From Clostridiales bacterium (GTDB lineage: Bacteria > Bacillota > Clostridia > Oscillospirales > CAG-272): a DNA stretch of 7,034 bases. The stretch lies in the NCBI GenBank assembly GCA_012511425.1, contig JAAZGC010000341.1, forward strand, positions 1 through 7,034. Reading direction: 5' to 3'. This document shows positions 6,620 to 7,034 of this stretch, one piece after another. The notes beneath the pieces were generated by a model. That model made no database searches and was not told where the DNA came from. It worked only from the letters and a program-made list of their open reading frames with translations. Position numbers and translations under genes: made by a program. The first letter of the stretch is position 1, and each line of letters begins with the position of its first letter.

Positions 6620-6821
6620 GAATAATTTAATGTCTGAAAATGCATGACGGTTGTTATTTTTCGCGATAATACACATCTTTACGGCTCGCTGTTGTAAGTT
6701 GCAACGAATTATTATCGTTATTTTTGTGCATAACGGCGTTTTTTATGTATAATAATACGAAATATTCACGATATAGTTGTACATTTCGGACAAAAAGAGA
6801 GGTTTCAAGAAACGCAGTTTT

Positions 6822-7034
6822 TCAGTCGAGATAATCCTTAAGTCTCTTGGAACGACTCGGATGACGCATCTTTCTGAGAGCTTTTGCTTCAATCTGACGG
6901 ATGCGTTCGCGGGTTATATTGAATACCTTTCCGACTTCCTCAAGAGTTCGCGTGCGGCCGTCGTCAAGACCGAACCGCAGCCGCAGAACCTGCTCCTCAC
7001 GCGGGGTCAGCGTCCGCAGCACCTCTGCCAGCTG
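6822..7034 (-). CDS. rpoD: Primary (housekeeping) RNA polymerase sigma factor, C-terminal region 4, truncated by the window edge
   Basis: Last 70 codons of the main sigma-70 factor (SigA/RpoD), which directs RNA polymerase core to -35/-10 promoters. The frame is open to the right edge and starts QLAEVLRTLTPREEQ, so the GTG at 7022 is an internal codon, not the start. Region 4 is complete: LTPREEQVLRLRFGLDDG is the first part, EEVGKVFNITRERIRQIEAKAL is the region 4.2 helix-turn-helix that reads the -35 element, and the ending HPSRSKRLKDYLD is the highly conserved C-terminus of Firmicutes SigA. The rest, including regions 1 to 3, lies outside the window. No strong terminator follows. The next gene downstream on the same strand is the binding-lipoprotein gene, 270 bases away and with its own promoter. 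Confidence 0.96.
   Translation of the reverse strand, partial: QLAEVLRTLTPREEQVLRLRFGLDDGRTRTLEEVGKVFNITRERIRQIEAKALRKMRHPSRSKRLKDYLD

Noticed and set aside
6725..6753. + strand promoter with TATAAT (6748-6753) pointing into the 3' end of rpoD
   Set aside because: The -35 partner (TGTGCA) is poor and no + strand gene follows; the match is expected by chance in AT-rich DNA, although antisense RNA cannot be excluded.
6802..6813. GTTTC-AA-GAAAC palindrome just after rpoD, followed on the - strand by CTCTCTTTTTG, as an rpoD terminator
   Set aside because: The stem is only five weak base pairs around a two-base centre, too unstable for a convincing intrinsic terminator.

Overview
The window reads as ordinary chromosomal DNA from an anaerobic Firmicute, most likely class Clostridia. 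The evidence is a C-terminal piece of a housekeeping sigma factor with the Firmicutes-type ending, a lipoprotein of the LipO/YtcQ solute-binding family, iron-dependent alcohol dehydrogenases of a type common in fermenting clostridia, AGGAGG-type ribosome binding sites and a near-consensus sigma-A promoter. I cannot name a genus. There is no rRNA, tRNA, CRISPR array, insertion sequence or phage gene.

Layout. Bases 1-2268 (+ strand) hold the end of a probable polyamine-uptake operon: a PotD-like binding protein cut by the left edge, followed after 28 bases by asnA (ammonia-dependent asparagine synthetase). A strong hairpin at 2289-2325 separates this from the genes converging on it from the right. 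Bases 2342-4615 (- strand) hold two tandem, about 70% identical iron-containing alcohol dehydrogenases, here called ADH-B (upstream, 3512-4615) and ADH-A (downstream, 2342-3460). A perfect 16-bp terminator-like hairpin (4630-4664) lies between them and the next gene upstream, a 616-residue solute-binding lipoprotein (4701-6551, - strand) with its own TTGACA-N17-TAAAAT promoter. The right end (6822-7034, - strand) is the last 70 codons of the primary sigma factor rpoD/sigA.

Functionally these are separate modules: polyamine capture and asparagine synthesis on one strand; sigma factor, an orphan sugar- or oligosaccharide-type binding lipoprotein, and a pair of fermentative dehydrogenases on the other. 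I see no convincing undescribed multi-gene system. The points most worth a second look are: the long Ala/Glu/Lys-rich helix and Thr/Glu linker inserted in the N-terminal lobe of the binding lipoprotein; the Asp-to-Gly difference at the predicted cofactor-selecting position between the two dehydrogenases; a 66-bp near-identical patch shared by them over the metal site; the terminator-like hairpin squeezed between a possible -10 box and the dehydrogenase ribosome binding site; and a PotD that appears to have replaced a lipid anchor with a C-terminal membrane helix.
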